From: Dehalobacter sp. DCA
Lineage (GTDB): Bacteria > Bacillota > Desulfitobacteriia > Desulfitobacteriales > Syntrophobotulaceae
NCBI RefSeq assembly: GCF_000305775.1
Contig: NC_018866.1
Coordinates: 1,736,001-1,800,000, forward strand
Length of the DNA: 64,000 bases
Direction: 5' to 3'
Shown here: piece by piece, positions 62,183-64,000 of the stretch
How positions within the stretch are numbered: position 1 is the stretch's first letter
How the letters are laid out: the number at the start of each line of letters is the position of its first letter
Translations under genes and position numbers: made by a program
The notes under the pieces: generated by a model
Database searches by the model: none
Seen by the model: the letters and a program-made list of their open reading frames with translations, nothing else
Told to the model about the DNA's origin: nothing

Positions 62183-62392
62183 ATGAACAGAATTAAACAA
62201 CGGCTCCACGAATTAAATATGACCCAGGAAGAACTTGCTTTAATTATTGGGATACCTCAGTCGGAAGTAAGTCGGATCGCCGCCGAAAAAAGGCCTGATC
62301 TTACATTGAGAACCGCGTCTAAAATATCTATTGCTCTCGGTGGGACTGTCGAATACATATTCCCGGACTACTTTAAAGATTGCCTAAAATAA
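62183..62392 (+). CDS. Xre-family HTH regulator
   Basis: The 69-aa protein is a single Cro/C1-type HTH (MTQEELALIIGIPQSEVSRI). It ends in the YIFPDYFKD tail common in element-encoded Xre proteins. The ATG lacks a good ribosome site (CCTTTTCCTC precedes it), so it may be leaderless or weakly expressed. It diverges from the excisionase-like gene by 134 nt and may control the element's genes. Confidence 0.75.
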   Translation: MNRIKQRLHELNMTQEELALIIGIPQSEVSRIAAEKRPDLTLRTASKISIALGGTVEYIFPDYFKDCLK

Positions 62393-62469
62393 GCCAAAAA
62401 TACCTCCTTCATATTTGCCCTGTAAGGCGTTAAAAAGTAAGGGTAGGGATATATGCACCCTAGAAAATA

Positions 62470-62494
62470 AGAAAAGCCCGGAGTGATCCGGGCT
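62470..62494 (-). terminator. Terminator, minus strand, downstream of the ATPase/STAS gene
   Basis: AGCCCGGA (62475-62482) pairs perfectly with TCCGGGCT (62487-62494) around GTGA. On the minus strand TTTTCTTATTTT follows. Confidence 0.65.
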
Positions 62495-62568
62495 GAAGTT
62501 ATTATCTATTCATATATTTACTATTTATACCTTTTTATGGTAATATATTACAAACGACATATATTGAA

Positions 62569-62609
62569 GACGGAACTCTAAAATAAATAGAAGGGGTTCC
62601 GTCCTTTTT
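62569..62609 (+). terminator. Terminator, plus strand, downstream of the Xre gene
   Basis: GACGGAAC (62569-62576) pairs with GTTCCGTC (62596-62603), followed by CTTTTT. It is 180 nt after the Xre stop codon. Confidence 0.65.
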
Positions 62610-62872
62610 GTATTAATAAGCAGAACTCCGGCCCCAACAACCCAGACCGGATTTCTGCTTCCAGCGGCGCTCTGACCGATATACGGAATATTAAGGTCAT
62701 CGACACACTATAATATATGCTTTGTCCTCAGTAAGGTTACAGGGCTTTGTACAGCCAAAAACGGATAATCCTGATCCGCTCCAGGAAGGTAGCGAGAACC
62801 CGCCATTAGCTGATCGCGCATGGCTGGCCTTTATATAAATCCGATCTTTGAAAAAGAGAAAACTTATGGATA

Positions 62873-64000
62873 TTAAGAAAAGTCTTTTACCATAGTAATT
62901 TGGCCAGGGTCAAAACTCTGTGCAATCCTTTGATTAATAGCAACATCAATAATATTTTTGCATAGTGGATTTACTTGAATAAGTTTGACGAATCTAGAAA
63001 AGTCCAGTATTCCAAATTTTACAGCCAATTTCCCAAAAAGCTCGTCCGCAAATGACGATGAGAGAACTCCAACTTCTGACATGTTAATACTGACAGCAAA
63101 TCCAGGATTTTGTTTCATTAGATTTATGACGAGATTCCTAATCCGTTCTCCAGTTGGACGATTTCCAAAATTGGAAGCATAATCATGGAGATTAAAAACT
63201 AAATCGCCCTTTTCATCTTCATACATAGTTTCAAAAATATTTATTGGGTTATGCCCCCATAATGCTTTCGGTAAATCAATTGGTTTTTCAGTATTAAACT
63301 GTAAATCTACCATGGTACCGTAAGTCGGCGGAAAATGCCTTTGTGATTTTATTCTTCCACCGTTTACATACACAGTGCCTTTACCTGAATATATACTTAA
63401 AGAACTTTCACTAGCTTGTGCAATTGCTACAGTACCTGCAAGTCCATTTCCCTGACCATTCGCTGGATTACTAGTTATCCCCTTTTTAATAGAGTGTTCT
63501 ATTAAAAACCTATCTGACTCAATTTCTGGAAAAACTTTTTTCATATTATGCGGGATTCCGACTCCTGAATCACACACAATTATTGACATCATATGTCTAT
63601 CTTTATTTATTAGCACTTGAAGCCATCCAACCTTTACCCCTGCATGAACCAAAATATTTCCAGCTATTTCATTTAAGGCCCATTCAAAAGCTTGAGGTAC
63701 TCCGTCTGCAAAAACTAATTGTTGTAAACAAACTCCTATTGCGCCATTTATTACCTCATTTAGTTCCTCATCATTTCTGAAAGAATGTAACGCAAAATTT
63801 TGATACCTATTACCATGTGGAAAATCATATTTTTCCGGATCTAAGTAGTGTAGCCAGCCCAGTCTTTCGGCATATCCAGTTGTTTCTCTATCTTTAGGTG
63901 GAATTACTTGAATTACAGTACCTCTTGTATTCTTTAGTCTATCCATCTCCGCTATCAAAGGAACTACTCCATTTGGATAAATCAATCTCACTTTACTAAG
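62873..64000 (-). CDS. GHKL-ATPase with STAS-like domain, partial at window edge
   Basis: The visible part (375 codons) has a histidine-kinase-type ATP site: N box NEIAGNILVHAG, G1 box CDSGVGIP and G2-like GQGNGLAGT. It has no phosphoacceptor-His domain. The C-terminal third (FGNRPTGERIRNLVINLMK, then SINMSEVGVLSSSFADELF) matches a STAS-like DUF4325 domain. The first 40 visible residues look like another STAS-type strand-helix unit. No stop occurs before the window end, so the true start is outside; GTG 63991 is only an internal option. The architecture recalls anti-sigma/anti-anti-sigma switches. Confidence 0.8.
   Translation of the reverse strand, partial: LSKVRLIYPNGVVPLIAEMDRLKNTRGTVIQVIPPKDRETTGYAERLGWLHYLDPEKYDFPHGNRYQNFALHSFRNDEELNEVINGAIGVCLQQLVFADGVPQAFEWALNEIAGNILVHAGVKVGWLQVLINKDRHMMSIIVCDSGVGIPHNMKKVFPEIESDRFLIEHSIKKGITSNPANGQGNGLAGTVAIAQASESSLSIYSGKGTVYVNGGRIKSQRHFPPTYGTMVDLQFNTEKPIDLPKALWGHNPINIFETMYEDEKGDLVFNLHDYASNFGNRPTGERIRNLVINLMKQNPGFAVSINMSEVGVLSSSFADELFGKLAVKFGILDFSRFVKLIQVNPLCKNIIDVAINQRIAQSFDPGQITMVKDFS

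Larger units (their letters stand above)
62393..62872. other. Gene-free region with two terminator-like hairpins
   Basis: This 480-base stretch carries a hairpin at 62475-62494 (AGCCCGGA/TCCGGGCT, T-run on the minus strand) and one at 62569-62609 (GACGGAAC/GTTCCGTC plus CTTTTT on the plus strand). The rest, from 62610 to 62872, is more GC-rich than its neighbours but shows no open frame or recognisable RNA. Confidence 0.45.

Overview
The window looks like a chromosomal segment of an anaerobic, low-to-mid GC Firmicute of the Desulfitobacteriaceae/Peptococcaceae type (Desulfitobacterium, Dehalobacter or Syntrophobotulus relatives). This is an inference from gene content: a Feo ferrous-iron system, [FeFe]-hydrogenase maturases, a double-cubane-type protein with its activator, a T-box leader, a glmS ribozyme, cdaA-cdaR-glmM, DUF1540 and strong AGGAGG ribosome sites. 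No 16S or ribosomal protein gene is present to fix the taxon. Many start codons are TTG or GTG, chosen here from Shine-Dalgarno spacing.

Layout, left to right. 0.1-3.8 kb: a lipoprotein, then feoA-feoB-feoC with two Fur-type boxes. 4-6.6 kb: fluoride channel crcB with a DUF190 partner, murI, speD. 6.6-8.5 kb: leuA under a leucine-type T-box. 8.6-13.6 kb: a divergent UppS-like prenyltransferase, a CHAP hydrolase, typA, and small proteins including a 55-aa DUF1540 gene. 13.6-17.6 kb: metA (probably acetyl-specific) and a two-gene carboxy(nor)spermidine operon behind a long structured leader ending in a terminator. 17.7-25.6 kb: mnmA, the sulfur operon cysK-pdxS-OAH sulfhydrylase, an Rrf2 regulator, serine acetyltransferase, larE, and a MarR gene followed by a 20-codon ORF. 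25.7-29.6 kb: tcdA and a copper module (copZ, copA, csoR). 29.8-35.4 kb: a double-cubane-type protein with its ATPase activator, a divergent LysR regulator, and a second cysK-OAH sulfhydrylase pair. 35.5-40.5 kb: a pseudouridine synthase, a selenium/sulfur-carrier-like trio (Csd-like, DUF3343, YedF C-terminal domain), a flavodoxin pseudogene, and a sigma-54 activator without a sensor domain.

40.7-48.4 kb is the cell-wall/c-di-AMP operon on the minus strand: cdaA, cdaR (ybbR), an FAD-dependent oxidoreductase, glmM, then a glmS ribozyme, an intrinsic terminator and glmS. 48.4-53.3 kb holds a MazG-like enzyme, two tiny proteins, an HD-GYP protein and a hydrolase/acyltransferase/membrane-protein trio. 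53.3-58.8 kb is a complete hydrogenase maturation operon (TM1266-like regulator, hydG, hydE, aspA, hydF) preceded by an attenuator-like leader.

At 59.72-59.77 kb a 45-nt 3' fragment of a tRNA-Thr(CGU) marks an attachment site. Everything to its right (59.77 kb to the window end) is AT-rich and looks like one end of an integrated element. It carries a protein with a duplicated HTH-like domain, two small DNA-binding proteins and a GHKL-ATPase/STAS-like protein cut by the window edge. Functionally, cysteine/homocysteine synthesis (two cysK-OAHS modules, PLP synthase, serine acetyltransferase, acetyl-type MetA), sulfur trafficking (larE, mnmA, the Csd-like gene) and Fe-S or hydrogenase chemistry dominate. 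A 25-bp motif shared by the cysK and larE upstream regions links them to the nearby Rrf2 regulator.
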